DNA of 64,000 nt from the NCBI GenBank assembly GCA_020629835.1, contig JAHDCO010000001.1, forward strand, positions 1 through 64,000. Direction: 5' to 3'. Of this stretch, positions 25,306 through 36,265 are shown in pieces (position 1 is the stretch's first letter; each line of letters opens with the position of its first letter). The notes under the pieces were generated by a model, which worked only from the letters and a program-made list of their open reading frames with translations, was not told where the DNA came from and did not search any database. The DNA comes from Granulosicoccaceae bacterium (GTDB lineage Bacteria; Pseudomonadota; Gammaproteobacteria; Granulosicoccales; Granulosicoccaceae). The translations under genes were made by a program, and so were the position numbers.

Positions 25306-27063
25306 ATGGTAAAGCCTCGCAAACAATCCAATGCCGCTGATGGTGACAGCCGCCGCTGGTCGTTGCGACGTGGCTTCATCATGGTGGTGTTTCTAGGTCT
25401 GGGTAGCACGCTACTGTTTCGTGCTCTGCACTTACAGGTGTTGTCACACGATTACTACCAAAATGAAGGTACACAGCGTCAGCTGCGTCACGTGGATATT
25501 TCTGCGCACCGGGGCATGCTGTTAGATAGAAACGGTGAACCTCTGGCCATCAGTACGCCCATACAAACCATTGTGGGAGACCCCAGAAAGCTCATTACTG
25601 AGCCTGAAAAAGTTATTGCCATGGCAGATATTCTGTCTATTGATTCGGGCCAACTGCTGCAAAAAGTGCAGAAGCTGAACCTGCAACGCCGTGGATATAT
25701 GTACGTCAAACGGCATGTGTTACCACCACTGGTGGATGACGTTGTGGCGTTAGACTTACCGGGTATCACGATTGAACGTGAGTTTCGTCGTTTCTACCCC
25801 AGCGGGCACGCCGCAGCGCATGTGGTGGGTTTTACCGATATTGACGATAAAGGTCGTGAAGGCTTAGAGATGGCCTATGACGATTGGCTTCAGGGCAAAG
25901 CCGGTAAACGTAAAGTCATGCGTGACCGAACCGGGCGTTACATCGAAGGCGTCGGTGTTGTTGAAAAGGCTGAACCGGGTCGAGATCTTCGCTTAAGTTT
26001 GGATAAGCAGCTGCAGTACTTTGCCGATCGTGCCTTGGCATCGGCTGTGGAAGAGCATCAAGCAGAATCTGCCAATCTTGTGGTTATGAATGTAAAGACC
26101 GGCGAAGTGTTAGCCATGGTCAATTACCCCACTTATAACCCAAACGATACGAGCGATCGCAGTAACGGCGCGCAGCGCAACCGATCTATTACAGATGTGT
26201 TCGAGCCAGGCTCGACTATGAAGCCGTTCACCATTGCAGCCGCCCTGGATTCAGGTAAGTTTGTGTCTGATGACATCGTGTACACCTCGCCAGGTCATTA
26301 CACCATTGGTAAATATAAAATCAGTGATGTGCGCGATAACGGCTGGTTAGATCTATCCAGCATCATTGCAAAATCAAGCAACGTGGGCGTGAGTAAAGTT
26401 GCCCGACAACTGGAACCCGAGCAAATGTGGTCGGTGTTCGACAGCTTTGGTTTTGGGCGCCCAACGGGCAGCGAATTTCCCGGTGAAGTAGCCGGCTATT
26501 TCAATCATCCAACCCTCTGGCATCACATCGAGCAAGCGAGTGTGTCTTACGGTTATGGGTTGTCAGTTTCTGCTCTGCAGTTAGTGCGAGCGTATTCGGC
26601 GTTGGCCAATCAAGGCTCCATGCCGTCGGTTTCTTTCATTGCCGTAGATGCAGCAGAAACTACGCAGCAGGTAGTGGAAGCACCGATTGCCAAAAGTGTA
26701 CAGCGCATGTTGGAAAATGCGGTCACTAAGGGTACGGGCCACAGAGCAAAAGTTCCGGGGTATCGCGTTGCTGGTAAAACCGGAACTTCGCGCTTGTCTC
26801 AATCGGGCGGGTATGCCGAAGATCGTTACGTCTCTTTGTTTGCAGGCTTTGCACCGGCGAGCGACCCGGAGTTGGCTGCGGTGGTTGTTATTCATGATCC
26901 AAAAGCCGGACAGTATTACGGCAGTGTTGTGGCAGCGCCTATCTTTTCGGACGTCATGGGGCATGCCTTACGCCTCCAAGGCGTAGAACCGGATGACATC
27001 GATGGCGCACGCGCCGATTTGCGTGGTTTGCCGTTGATACCGAAAACAGGAGACCGCTCTTAA
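25306..27063 (+). CDS. ftsI: Septal peptidoglycan transpeptidase FtsI (PBP3)
   Basis: Class B penicillin-binding protein that crosslinks septal peptidoglycan with FtsW. 585 residues from the ATG at 25306, which has GAGAG a few bases upstream; a GTG at 25282 would add eight residues. One membrane anchor (about 24-46), a non-catalytic PBP dimer domain and the transpeptidase domain with active-site STMK (Ser303), SSN and KTGTS motifs. Sits between ftsL and murE in standard order. Confidence 0.96.
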   Translation: MVKPRKQSNAADGDSRRWSLRRGFIMVVFLGLGSTLLFRALHLQVLSHDYYQNEGTQRQLRHVDISAHRGMLLDRNGEPLAISTPIQTIVGDPRKLITEPEKVIAMADILSIDSGQLLQKVQKLNLQRRGYMYVKRHVLPPLVDDVVALDLPGITIEREFRRFYPSGHAAAHVVGFTDIDDKGREGLEMAYDDWLQGKAGKRKVMRDRTGRYIEGVGVVEKAEPGRDLRLSLDKQLQYFADRALASAVEEHQAESANLVVMNVKTGEVLAMVNYPTYNPNDTSDRSNGAQRNRSITDVFEPGSTMKPFTIAAALDSGKFVSDDIVYTSPGHYTIGKYKISDVRDNGWLDLSSIIAKSSNVGVSKVARQLEPEQMWSVFDSFGFGRPTGSEFPGEVAGYFNHPTLWHHIEQASVSYGYGLSVSALQLVRAYSALANQGSMPSVSFIAVDAAETTQQVVEAPIAKSVQRMLENAVTKGTGHRAKVPGYRVAGKTGTSRLSQSGGYAEDRYVSLFAGFAPASDPELAAVVVIHDPKAGQYYGSVVAAPIFSDVMGHALRLQGVEPDDIDGARADLRGLPLIPKTGDRS

Positions 27064-27064
27064 G

Positions 27065-28570
27065 ATGTCTGCTGGGTTTGTCAAAGCGTTATCTGTTTGG
27101 CTAAAGGCTGTGCCCTTGGCTGACGGCACTGCTTTGCCTGATATCTCAGTTTATGGCGTTTGTCAGGACAGTCGGCTGTGCGAATCTAACGAGGCGTATC
27201 TGGCGCTGGCAGGTAAAACGACACACGGCTACTTGTTTGCTAAAGCTGCCACCGAGCGTGGCGCTTCGGTTGTACTCGTCTCCCCCCTCGTGGCTCAGGA
27301 TCACCCCGACGTTACGGCCGAACTCAATGCGCTAGCGGTGCCGGTTGTTCTGGTACCTGATCTTGATGAGCATGCCGCCGCATTAGCTGCTGAGTTTTAT
27401 GGCTACCCTGCGCAGCAGATGAACGTGATTGCGGTTACCGGCACGGATGGCAAAACTTCGGTTTGCCGTTTTATTCAACAGGCGTTAACTCAGCAAGGCA
27501 TCGTGTGTGGTTATATCGGTACCTTAGGTTGGGGAACCAGTGCAGAGAACTCACAGGAAACTGCGCTTACCACACCAGATTCGGTGGTTTTGCAAAAGAT
27601 GCTAGCCACGATGTTGCAACAGGGGGCTAAGGCCGTCGCCTTGGAAGCGTCCTCACACGGTATTGCCGAAGGTCGGTTAAATGCCATTGAAATTCGTGTT
27701 GCGGTGTTAACCAACCTGGGTCGTGATCATCTGGACTATCACGAATCCGAAGAAGCCTACGCGCAGGCAAAAGCGCAACTGTTCCGATGGCCCTCGCTAA
27801 CATCTGTGGTATTGAATGCCAACGACAACCTGGGTCAGTTGCTTATTGATGAGCTAGCGTCAGTGGCTTCGGTACAGGTGCATACGTATGGTACGCGGGC
27901 GCGGTACACCGCCAGTCATGTGGTGCTCGGTAACGCCGGGCTAAGCTTTGAAATAGATGATGACGGTCAGCGCCATGAGATCGTTTCTTCGTTCTATGGT
28001 CGTTTCAATGTTGAAAATTTATGTGCTTGTTATGGCGTATTACGGGCATGCGGTTTATCGACAGAGAATAGTGCGGATGCTCTGCAAACTCTTGGTCGTG
28101 TACCCGGGCGTATGGAGCCATTCAAGGTATTCGCACAGCCAACGGTCATTGTGGATTACGCGCATACACCGCAGGCGTTAACTGCGGCAATTCAAGCGGT
28201 GAGGGAACATACGCAAGGTGATGTGTGGGTTGTATTCGGCTGTGGCGGCGATCGAGACCCGGGTAAGCGCGCCTTAATGGCACAAGCGGCCGAAGCGGCT
28301 GATCACATCATCGTGACTGACGATAACCCGCGTAGTGAAAATCCTTCGCACATACGCCTGATGGTGATTAATGGGCTCAGTTCGCCCTCCAGCGCTTTAG
28401 AAATTGGCGATCGTGAGCGTGCGATTCAATACGCCATTTGGCATGCGCAACCTGATGACGTCGTTCTTGTTGCAGGAAAAGGGCACGAATCGGTGCAAAT
28501 TGTGGGCAATGACGTGCTGAATTTCAGTGATCGTGACGCTGTGCAGCGTTTGCTGCAGGAGGCATCGTAA
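27065..28570 (+). CDS. murE: UDP-MurNAc-L-Ala-D-Glu:meso-DAP ligase MurE
   Basis: Cytoplasmic ATP-dependent ligase adding the third stem-peptide residue. 501 residues, with ATP-binding TGTDGKTSV, the carbamylated-lysine region and the substrate-selecting motif DNPRSENP, which marks meso-diaminopimelate rather than lysine. Starts one base after the ftsI stop codon and shares one base (TAATG) with murF. Confidence 0.97.
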   Translation: MSAGFVKALSVWLKAVPLADGTALPDISVYGVCQDSRLCESNEAYLALAGKTTHGYLFAKAATERGASVVLVSPLVAQDHPDVTAELNALAVPVVLVPDLDEHAAALAAEFYGYPAQQMNVIAVTGTDGKTSVCRFIQQALTQQGIVCGYIGTLGWGTSAENSQETALTTPDSVVLQKMLATMLQQGAKAVALEASSHGIAEGRLNAIEIRVAVLTNLGRDHLDYHESEEAYAQAKAQLFRWPSLTSVVLNANDNLGQLLIDELASVASVQVHTYGTRARYTASHVVLGNAGLSFEIDDDGQRHEIVSSFYGRFNVENLCACYGVLRACGLSTENSADALQTLGRVPGRMEPFKVFAQPTVIVDYAHTPQALTAAIQAVREHTQGDVWVVFGCGGDRDPGKRALMAQAAEAADHIIVTDDNPRSENPSHIRLMVINGLSSPSSALEIGDRERAIQYAIWHAQPDDVVLVAGKGHESVQIVGNDVLNFSDRDAVQRLLQEAS

Positions 28571-30006
28571 TGTTTCGGCTTCCTTTATCGGTGTGCGCCG
28601 ACGCTGTGAATGGGCAGTTAAAAGGTGACGATATTGATTTAACGCGGGTCAGTATCGACACGCGTACGTTAACGCCTGGCGATGTGTATGTAGCTATTCG
28701 TGGTGACCGCTTTGACGGGCATCGATTTATCCCGGATGCCATCGCCAAGGGCGCCAGCGCGGTTGTAGCCGACACTCAATTTGCGGTGGATTCAACCGGT
28801 ATCGCCTCGGCTGCCGGTGTTGTTCCAGTGCTGCACGTGCGCGATACTCGCGTTGCTCTCGGTGCTATTGCCTCGCTTTGGTCGCAAGGTCATCAGATAC
28901 CGACCGTTGCTATTACTGGCAGCAATGGAAAAACGTCTGTTAAAGAAATACTGGCTTCAATACTTGGACAGTTGGGCCCAACGCTGGCCACCAGCGGTAA
29001 CTTAAACAACGAGATTGGTGTGCCACTAACGTTGTTATCTATTCGCCCAGAACATCGCTATGCGGTGATTGAAATGGGTGCGAACCACGTTGGTGAAATT
29101 GAAGTGCTTAGCGCCATGACGAAACCGGATGTGGCGGTGGTAACGAGTATTGGTGCAGCGCACATAGAAGGTTTTGGGAGCGTAGAAGCGATTGCCCAAG
29201 CTAAAGGCGAAATTTATTCCGGTGTGTGTGCGGGCGGGTTTGGAGTCATAAACGCTGATGATCGTTTTGCCCCGGAACTTAAAGCCGCAGCCGACGGCTT
29301 AACGCTTCGCACGTTTGGTTTTAAGGAAGGCGCCGATGTACAAGGTGTGGAATCACAGGCCAAAACGGTGGTGGGTTTTGGGCGTTCCAGCGTTCAATTA
29401 AGAACACTCGATCAAACATGGTCTGCACCGTTTTCATTGTTGGGTAGGCATAACGTGATGAATGCTTTGGCTGCCACGGCTGCTGCACAGTGTCTGGATA
29501 TTCAGCGTGAGTCGATTTTAGCTGGGTTAAAAGCCATGCAGCCCGTGGAAGGCCGGTTGCAAACGGTCATCGGCATTGAATCATCTACCATCATCAACGA
29601 TTCCTACAACGCCAACCCAACATCCGTGCAGGCAGCCATAGACGTGCTGGCGGGTTTTTCCGGAGACCGGCATTTTGTGTTGGGCGATATGGCTGAACTG
29701 GGCGCTGATGCAGATCAATGGCACGCTGAAGTAGGGCAGTACGCTAAAAAGCGTGGCATTGATCAGCTTTGGACAACTGGTGTATTGGCCGAGCATAGCG
29801 CTAAGGCGTTCTCGGGGGCAAAGCATTTTGATTCGCAAGCTGACTTGCTGAGCGCGATAGAGCAAGAACTTACTGGGGCATCCACGGTATTGGTTAAAGG
29901 ATCCAGGAGCAGCCACATGGAAAGGGTGGTTAACGCGCTCAGAGAACCTCAAACGCGCGACACCTCAACAGTCACCATTGATCTGGCTGAGGGCCTGCCG
30001 TCATGA
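28570..30006 (+). CDS. murF: UDP-MurNAc-tripeptide:D-Ala-D-Ala ligase MurF
   Basis: Adds D-Ala-D-Ala to complete the UDP-MurNAc-pentapeptide. 478 residues with the three Mur ligase domains, ATP-binding [31 protein letters not shown] and the C-terminal INDSYNANP. Overlaps mraY by 4 bases. Confidence 0.97.
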   Translation: MFRLPLSVCADAVNGQLKGDDIDLTRVSIDTRTLTPGDVYVAIRGDRFDGHRFIPDAIAKGASAVVADTQFAVDSTGIASAAGVVPVLHVRDTRVALGAIASLWSQGHQIPTVAITGSNGKTSVKEILASILGQLGPTLATSGNLNNEIGVPLTLLSIRPEHRYAVIEMGANHVGEIEVLSAMTKPDVAVVTSIGAAHIEGFGSVEAIAQAKGEIYSGVCAGGFGVINADDRFAPELKAAADGLTLRTFGFKEGADVQGVESQAKTVVGFGRSSVQLRTLDQTWSAPFSLLGRHNVMNALAATAAAQCLDIQRESILAGLKAMQPVEGRLQTVIGIESSTIINDSYNANPTSVQAAIDVLAGFSGDRHFVLGDMAELGADADQWHAEVGQYAKKRGIDQLWTTGVLAEHSAKAFSGAKHFDSQADLLSAIEQELTGASTVLVKGSRSSHMERVVNALREPQTRDTSTVTIDLAEGLPS

Positions 30007-31085
30007 TGTTGTTGTTTGCTGAGTGGTTAGCGTCGATTGATGCCTCTTTTTTTGTGGTGCGCTACATCACGCTCAGGGCCATCTTTTCTGCACTAACGGC
30101 TTTGATTATTTGTTTAGTCGTCGGGCCTTTTTTGATTCGTTGGTTGGTAAACGCAAAGGTGGGCCAATCGGTACGTGACGATGGCCCGGAATCACATTTG
30201 GTCAAAGCCGGTACCCCTACGATGGGTGGCGCAATGATTATTGTTGCGGTGGCGCTGAGCACATTGCTGTGGTCTGACCTCACCGTAAAGCAAGTTTGGA
30301 TTGTGTTGTTTGTCACCATTGGTTTTGGCGCGGTGGGTTGGGTTGATGATTACCGAAAAGTGGTCAAAGCCAATTCGGTGGGTTTAACAGCGCGTGAAAA
30401 GTTGTTCTGGCAGTCGCTGGTATCCGGTGTTGCTGTTGTGGTTTTGTATCAGACGGCAAATGATCCTGTTGAACTTGAACTCATCGTTCCCTTCTTTAAA
30501 GACATAGCGCTGCCGATGGGTGTGTTTTTTGTGCCGTTTGCGTTTTTGGTCATTATCGGAAGCAGCAATGCGGTAAATCTTACTGATGGCTTGGATGGAT
30601 TGGCGATTTTGCCTTCGGTTATGGTGGCCGCGGGTTTGGGGCTGATCGCCTACGTTGCGGGCCACGCGGTTTTTGCTGAATACCTGCTGGTACCGAATGT
30701 TGCCGGATCCGGTGAACTTACGATTTTCTGTACCGCGTTAATGGGCGCAGGTCTGGGTTTTTTATGGTTTAACACCTATCCGGCTCAAGTGTTTATGGGA
30801 GACGTGGGCGCCTTGGCTATTGGTGCCGCGCTCGGTGTTGTTGCCATCATGGTTCGTCAGGAGTTGGTGCTGTTCATCATGGGTGGCATCTTCGTGCTGG
30901 AAGCGGTATCGGTCATTTTGCAGGTCGGCTCTTATAAGTTGCGCGGTAAGCGCATCTTTCGCATGGCGCCCATCCATCACCACTTCGAATTGAAAGGCTG
31001 GCCAGAGCCTCGCATTATCGTGCGCTTCTGGATTATCACTGTTGTCCTGGTTCTGGTGGGTTTGTCCACCTTGAAGTTACGCTAA
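30003..31085 (+). CDS. mraY: Phospho-MurNAc-pentapeptide translocase MraY
   Basis: Integral membrane enzyme making lipid I from UDP-MurNAc-pentapeptide and undecaprenyl phosphate. 360 residues, same as E. coli, with about ten membrane helices. Active-site motifs: PTMGG, VDDYRK (catalytic Asp pair), [20 protein letters not shown] and [11 protein letters not shown]. Shares one base with murD (TAATG). Confidence 0.97.
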   Translation: MMLLFAEWLASIDASFFVVRYITLRAIFSALTALIICLVVGPFLIRWLVNAKVGQSVRDDGPESHLVKAGTPTMGGAMIIVAVALSTLLWSDLTVKQVWIVLFVTIGFGAVGWVDDYRKVVKANSVGLTAREKLFWQSLVSGVAVVVLYQTANDPVELELIVPFFKDIALPMGVFFVPFAFLVIIGSSNAVNLTDGLDGLAILPSVMVAAGLGLIAYVAGHAVFAEYLLVPNVAGSGELTIFCTALMGAGLGFLWFNTYPAQVFMGDVGALAIGAALGVVAIMVRQELVLFIMGGIFVLEAVSVILQVGSYKLRGKRIFRMAPIHHHFELKGWPEPRIIVRFWIITVVLVLVGLSTLKLR

Positions 31086-32431
31086 TGACGCCAGACATAC
31101 TCAAAAGCAAGCGGGTGTTAGTGGTGGGTGCAGGTGTCACCGGCCAATCCGTTATGCGCTACCTGAAAAAACACGCGGTTGCGTTTGATGTAGCTGATTC
31201 GAATCAACAGCTTGCGGATAAAGCACTGGAGCTATTGGGCAGCGGGTGCTACATCACGCCGTTAAGCGCGGTGGCGGTTAACGACTACGACGTTATGGTG
31301 CTTAGCCCCGGTATCCCACGCAGTCATGCCATGCTGCAGCAGGCACTGGCGGCAGGCGTGTCAGTGGTAGGCGATGTGGAACTCTTTGCCGTCATGGTGC
31401 AAGGTCCGGTTATCGCCATAACCGGTTCCAACGGTAAAAGTACGGTGGCTTCCATGGCCGCTCATGTACTGAGTGCTGCCGGAAGAAACACGGCCCTGTG
31501 CGGCAACATCGGAACAGCGGTATTGGATGTGCTACCGGCAGAAGTGGCAACAGCTAAAGAAGAGCCGCCTGTTTACGTGCTGGAATTGTCCAGCTACCAA
31601 TTGGAATCCGTCGAGTCACTGGTGCCAGTCAGTGCGGTGGTGTTAAACATCAGCGATGATCACTTGGATCGCTATGACTCCATTGATCACTACGCTGAAG
31701 TCAAGCGCACAATCTACGCAAAGGCGAACCGGTGTGTTGCGAATCTAGACGATGCCCGTACCCACCCTGAACCTGCACGTTCGGGTACGCAGTGGTTTTC
31801 GTTGCAGGACACCAACGCGGATTACACCGTGCAACAGCTTGAAGACGGTAGTGCTTTATTTGCTCAGCAACAGTGTGTGTTGATGACTGAAGAATTAAGT
31901 GTGCCAGGGCAACATAACGTCGCAAACGCGCTGGCGGTATTGGCTCTGTTGCAGCCTTTACAACTGAGCCTGGCCGAACTGAAGCTTGGACTAACTACGT
32001 TTAAAGGCCTTGCGCATCGCACCGAATTCATTACAGAACTCAATGGCGTGCGTTGGTTTAATGATTCTAAAGGCACCAATGTGGATGCCTGCATGAAAGC
32101 CGTTGAAGCCATGCCAGGGCCGGTCGTGTTGATTGCTGGCGGGCAGGGTAAGGGTGTGGATTTTTCCAGCTTGCGAGAGGTCGTGACCCGGCGAGTTAAA
32201 GCGGTGGTGTTGCTAGGTGAAGATGGCCCATTGCTGCGTAAAGCGCTGTCGGGTACCACCGAGTTATTCGATGTATCAACCTTGCCGGAGGCGGTACAGC
32301 TTGCTCAGGAGCTGGCGGTGTCTGGTGATGCCGTGTTGTTATCGCCAGCTTGTGCAAGCTTTGACATGTTCGACAACTACATGGTTAGAGGCGATGTGTT
32401 TCGTGAATCTGTGGAGCGCCTAGTCGCATGA
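31085..32431 (+). CDS. murD: UDP-MurNAc-L-Ala:D-Glu ligase MurD
   Basis: Cytoplasmic ligase adding D-glutamate, the second residue of the stem peptide. 448 residues, with a Rossmann-like N-domain (VLVVGAGVTGQSV), ATP-binding ITGSNGKSTV, the ELSSYQLES segment and FNDSKGTNVDA. Order murF-mraY-murD-ftsW-murG-murC is standard. Overlaps ftsW by 4 bases. Confidence 0.97.
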   Translation: MTPDILKSKRVLVVGAGVTGQSVMRYLKKHAVAFDVADSNQQLADKALELLGSGCYITPLSAVAVNDYDVMVLSPGIPRSHAMLQQALAAGVSVVGDVELFAVMVQGPVIAITGSNGKSTVASMAAHVLSAAGRNTALCGNIGTAVLDVLPAEVATAKEEPPVYVLELSSYQLESVESLVPVSAVVLNISDDHLDRYDSIDHYAEVKRTIYAKANRCVANLDDARTHPEPARSGTQWFSLQDTNADYTVQQLEDGSALFAQQQCVLMTEELSVPGQHNVANALAVLALLQPLQLSLAELKLGLTTFKGLAHRTEFITELNGVRWFNDSKGTNVDACMKAVEAMPGPVVLIAGGQGKGVDFSSLREVVTRRVKAVVLLGEDGPLLRKALSGTTELFDVSTLPEAVQLAQELAVSGDAVLLSPACASFDMFDNYMVRGDVFRESVERLVA

Positions 32432-33666
32432 GCTCAATAGTCTCAAGAACCGTCATTGGCAGGCAATCGTTGGGTGCGCCGGCACCAGAAGTACCTGTGC
32501 AAGGCTGGTTAGCTTCGCATGCGCTGTTGATTGTGCTGGTGGGCCTAAGTTTGTTTGGCCTGGTGATGATTGCATCTGCCTCAATGCCATACGCGGCGGA
32601 AACGCATGGTTCTCCGTTTTACATCGTTGGGCGCCAGCTTGTGTTTCTGGTTTTAGGTCTGTTGGTTGGTTACGGGGTCTACCAAATCCCCATCGCTGTT
32701 TGGGAGCGGGCGGCATTGCCGCTGATTTTGGTTTCGCTATTTTTTCTCGGGCTGGTGTTAGTACCAGGCATTGGAAAGATGGTGAACGGTAGTCGGCGTT
32801 GGCTGGATTTCGGATTATTCACAGTGCAGGTATCTGAAGCGGTGAAGTTATTAATCATCGTGTACATGGCGGGCTATCTCGTGCGTCGTGGAGAATTGGT
32901 ACGCGAATCCTTTAATGGGTTTATCCGGCCTTTGACACTGATCGGTTTTGCCAGTGTGCTGCTGTTGTTAGAGCCGGACTTCGGTGCGGCGTTCGTCATT
33001 GTCACCACATCGTTGGCGATGCTGTTTGTGGCGGGTGTTCGTTTGACCCAGTTCATTGCCATGAGTGGCGCGCTAGCGGTACTCGGTACAGCCAGCATCG
33101 CGTTCTCCCCGTATCGAATGCGCCGATTTTCCAGTTTTCTTGATCCATTTTCTGATCCTTACGACTCCGGCTTTCAGTTAACGCAATCGTTAATTGCCAT
33201 CGGTAGTGGTGGCTTCAGTGGATTGGGCTTGGGCGGTAGTGTGCAAAAGTTGTTTTATTTGCCTGAAGCGCATACTGACTTCCTGTTTGCCGTGCTGTGT
33301 GAGGAACTGGGCTTTCTCGGGGTATTAGCGGTTATCTCCGCCTATGGGTTTATCGTCTGGCGAAGCTTTCGTCTGGCGCGTACCGCTGAAGAACTTGGGT
33401 TTCGCTTTGCCGGTTATTTGGCCTTGGGCATTGGCATCTGGATTGGCCTGCAGGCGTTTGTCAATATGGGTGTGAACATGGGCATCTTGCCAACGAAAGG
33501 CATCACGCTGCCCATGATGAGTTACGGCGGTAGTAGTGCCATCGTCTTTGCCGTGTCGTTTGCCATCTTGCTTCGTATCGAAAGTGAACTTCGATGGCAG
33601 CAGCGCGAAGAACTCGCCACTCAAAAACCCTTATCTCGCAGTCATCATCGGGTAAGAACCGTATGA
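32428..33666 (+). CDS. ftsW: Septal glycan polymerase FtsW (SEDS family)
   Basis: SEDS-family glycosyltransferase that polymerises lipid II at the septum with FtsI. 412 residues with about ten membrane helices. The catalytic Asp region is in LLLLEPDFGAAFVIV, and the family signature GILPTKGITLPMMSYGGSS is near the C-terminus. A 35-residue cytoplasmic N-terminal tail precedes the first helix. The murG start overlaps its stop by 4 bases. Confidence 0.97.
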   Translation: MSSIVSRTVIGRQSLGAPAPEVPVQGWLASHALLIVLVGLSLFGLVMIASASMPYAAETHGSPFYIVGRQLVFLVLGLLVGYGVYQIPIAVWERAALPLILVSLFFLGLVLVPGIGKMVNGSRRWLDFGLFTVQVSEAVKLLIIVYMAGYLVRRGELVRESFNGFIRPLTLIGFASVLLLLEPDFGAAFVIVTTSLAMLFVAGVRLTQFIAMSGALAVLGTASIAFSPYRMRRFSSFLDPFSDPYDSGFQLTQSLIAIGSGGFSGLGLGGSVQKLFYLPEAHTDFLFAVLCEELGFLGVLAVISAYGFIVWRSFRLARTAEELGFRFAGYLALGIGIWIGLQAFVNMGVNMGILPTKGITLPMMSYGGSSAIVFAVSFAILLRIESELRWQQREELATQKPLSRSHHRVRTV

Positions 33667-34823
33667 GTGCTGACTCGCGCCCAGTGATCATCGCGGCCGG
33701 TGGTACCGGAGGCCATGTTTTCCCTGCATTAGCGGTGGCGGAGGTGCTGCGTGAACGCGATGTTCCGGTGATCTGGGTGGGAACCCAGCGTGGGCTGGAA
33801 GCAAAGGTGGTACCTGCTGCCGGGATTCCAGTTCGTTGGATTTCGGTTGTTGGCTTACGAGGTAAAGGTGTATTCGGCCGGCTGGTGGGGCCTTTACGTC
33901 TTGCGCTGTCGATTGTTCAGTGCCTGGGGTTAATGCTTAAGGTAAAGCCAAGGGCGGTACTGGGTATGGGCGGCTATGTGACAGGGCCTGTTGGTATCGC
34001 TGCCAAGTTAACCGGTCGTTGTTTGGTATTGCACGAACAAAACGCAGTGGCTGGAATGACCAATAAACGATTAGCACCTTATGCTGCACAGGTTTTTTCA
34101 GCCATGCCTAATGCATTTTCAAGCAGTATAAATTCAGTAGTTGTTGGTAACCCGTTACGTCGTGATATTGAATCAATTACTGTGGATAACACGAGCACGA
34201 ACGAATTTAAAAACTCTATTGAACATCACACTGCTAATGTAACAACAGACGCTGCGTTACGAGTTTTGATTGTTGGTGGAAGCCAAGGTGCACAAGTGTT
34301 GAACAACGTTGTACCTGAAGCGTTAAAACACCTAAATTTTTCGATAAAACTTGTACATCAGAGCGGTTTAAGCATGTACGAAACTGTTCAAGATCGTTAT
34401 GCTTCACACACACCAAACACGCACGATGTTGACGTGAAAAAATTTATCGACAACATGACTGAAGCGTACCAATGGGCAGACCTTGTTATCTGCCGTTCAG
34501 GTGCAATGACGGTGTCTGAATTAGCGGCCATGTCTTTACCATCTGTGCTAGTACCTTTTCCACATGCGGTTGATGATCACCAAACTAAGAATGCAAAGTT
34601 TTTAGAACAACACGGTGCTGCGGTTGTTATTCCACAACCAGAATTTACGGCAACACGTCTTGCTGCTGTGATCACTTCGTTTCAGCAAAACCGAGATCGG
34701 CTATCGCAAATGGGCAAGGCAGCGCGCGCTGCCCATCGCCCGGCGGCTGCGGAAAAAGTGGCGGATGCGCTACTGTTTGCACGAGGTGATTCTGTTTCTT
34801 CAAACCATGAGGTAAGTGCCTGA
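33663..34823 (+). CDS. murG: Lipid II synthase MurG, with atypical AT-rich C-domain
   Basis: Peripheral membrane GT28 glycosyltransferase adding GlcNAc to lipid I to give lipid II. From the ATG at 33663 it has 386 residues, about 30 more than E. coli MurG. The N-domain carries [27 protein letters not shown] and [11 protein letters not shown]; the C-domain carries [26 protein letters not shown] and a [15 protein letters not shown] donor-site region. Part of the extra length is an Asn/Thr-rich linker (about residues 170-200) just before the C-domain. The segment 34021-34680 averages about 42-45% GC by hand count whereas flanking parts of the gene are near 60%, suggesting a recombined C-terminal domain. 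The frame stays open, so the gene is presumed functional. Confidence 0.95.
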   Translation: MSADSRPVIIAAGGTGGHVFPALAVAEVLRERDVPVIWVGTQRGLEAKVVPAAGIPVRWISVVGLRGKGVFGRLVGPLRLALSIVQCLGLMLKVKPRAVLGMGGYVTGPVGIAAKLTGRCLVLHEQNAVAGMTNKRLAPYAAQVFSAMPNAFSSSINSVVVGNPLRRDIESITVDNTSTNEFKNSIEHHTANVTTDAALRVLIVGGSQGAQVLNNVVPEALKHLNFSIKLVHQSGLSMYETVQDRYASHTPNTHDVDVKKFIDNMTEAYQWADLVICRSGAMTVSELAAMSLPSVLVPFPHAVDDHQTKNAKFLEQHGAAVVIPQPEFTATRLAAVITSFQQNRDRLSQMGKAARAAHRPAAAEKVADALLFARGDSVSSNHEVSA

Positions 34824-36265
34824 TGGTTATTGATATTTCACCGCTTGTAAAAAGCCAGATGCGTCGCGTTCGTGCCATGCACTTCATCGGGATCGGTGGT
34901 GTAGGTATGGGCGGTATTGCAGAGGTAATGCATCACCTGGGTTTTCGAGTTTCAGGCTCCGACCTAAATACAAATGCCTTAACGCAACGACTTGCCGGTC
35001 TGGGTGTGCAAGTGGTTAAAGGTCATGCGGCTGAAAATGTAGAGACGGCCGATGTGGTAGTGGTTTCCACCGCCGTGCCTGAAGACAATCCGGAAATTGT
35101 CCGTGCACGCGAATTGGGTCTGCCGATTGCGCGCCGCGCAGAGATGTTGGCAGAGCTCATGCGCTTTCAACAGGGTATTGCAGTTGCGGGTACTCATGGA
35201 AAAACAACCACCACAAGCCTGGTGGCTTCTCTGCTAACAACGGGTGAGCTTGACCCCACGTATGTCATTGGTGGTCGCTTAAACAGTTCATCAACCAATG
35301 CGTACCTCGGACAATCGGACTGGTTAGTGGCGGAAGCGGATGAAAGCGATGCCTCGTTTCTGTATTTACAGCCAGTTATTTCGGTGGTTACCAATATTGA
35401 TGCCGACCACCTGGATACCTACGACGGCGATTTTGAAAAACTCAAACAAACGTTTATCGACTTTCTGATGCACTTGCCTTTCTATGGTCTGGCGATTGTC
35501 TGCATTGATGATGAACACATTCAAGACATCGTATCCAAAGTTGCCCGACCGATTCGAACGTACGGCTTCAGCGAATCGGCCGACATTTGTGCGCACAAGG
35601 TTCGTCAAAGCGGTCAACGCATGATTTTCGATGTCAAGATTCGGGAAGGTGGCGAGCTTACCGATGTGGTGTTGAATTTGCCGGGTCGCCACAACGTGCT
35701 GAACGCGTTAGCCGCCATTGCTGTATCGCTGGAACTCTCCGTCAGCACCGATGCTATCCGCCGAGCCTTAATGAACTTCGAAGGCATCGGCCGTCGTGTG
35801 CAACCTCATGGCTTGCTACCTTGTGCAGAGGGTGGGCACGCCACACTGTATGACGACTACGGTCATCACCCCACAGAAGTAAACGCCACCTTGTCTGCTA
35901 TTCGCGGCGGTTGGCCGGATAAGCGTTTGGTGGTGATTTTTCAACCACATCGCTACACGAGAACGCGCGATCTATTCGAAGACTTCGCAGAAGCCTTGTC
36001 GAACACCGATGTGCTTATCCTCACTGAGGTCTATTCCGCCGGGGAAGAGCGTATCAACGGCGCAGATGGTCGGGCCTTAGCCCGCGCCATAAGAAACCGC
36101 GGTGCAGTGGATCCAATTTTTGTCGAAGCCATCGATGATGTGCCCGAAGCGTTGGCCAGGGTTATGAGTGACGGCGATTTGGTCTTGACGCTGGGCGCAG
36201 GTAGCGTTGGCGGCTTGGCGGCGTCCTTACCCGCGCACTTCGAATCTGAGGTGCAGCATGGTTAG
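34823..36265 (+). CDS. murC: UDP-MurNAc:L-alanine ligase MurC
   Basis: Adds the first stem-peptide residue, L-Ala. 480 residues with the glycine-rich [21 protein letters not shown]-binding [22 protein letters not shown] and the [11 protein letters not shown] segment. Base composition returns to that of the cluster directly after murG. Shares one base with the murG stop (TGATG). Confidence 0.97.
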   Translation: MVIDISPLVKSQMRRVRAMHFIGIGGVGMGGIAEVMHHLGFRVSGSDLNTNALTQRLAGLGVQVVKGHAAENVETADVVVVSTAVPEDNPEIVRARELGLPIARRAEMLAELMRFQQGIAVAGTHGKTTTTSLVASLLTTGELDPTYVIGGRLNSSSTNAYLGQSDWLVAEADESDASFLYLQPVISVVTNIDADHLDTYDGDFEKLKQTFIDFLMHLPFYGLAIVCIDDEHIQDIVSKVARPIRTYGFSESADICAHKVRQSGQRMIFDVKIREGGELTDVVLNLPGRHNVLNALAAIAVSLELSVSTDAIRRALMNFEGIGRRVQPHGLLPCAEGGHATLYDDYGHHPTEVNATLSAIRGGWPDKRLVVIFQPHRYTRTRDLFEDFAEALSNTDVLILTEVYSAGEERINGADGRALARAIRNRGAVDPIFVEAIDDVPEALARVMSDGDLVLTLGAGSVGGLAASLPAHFESEVQHG

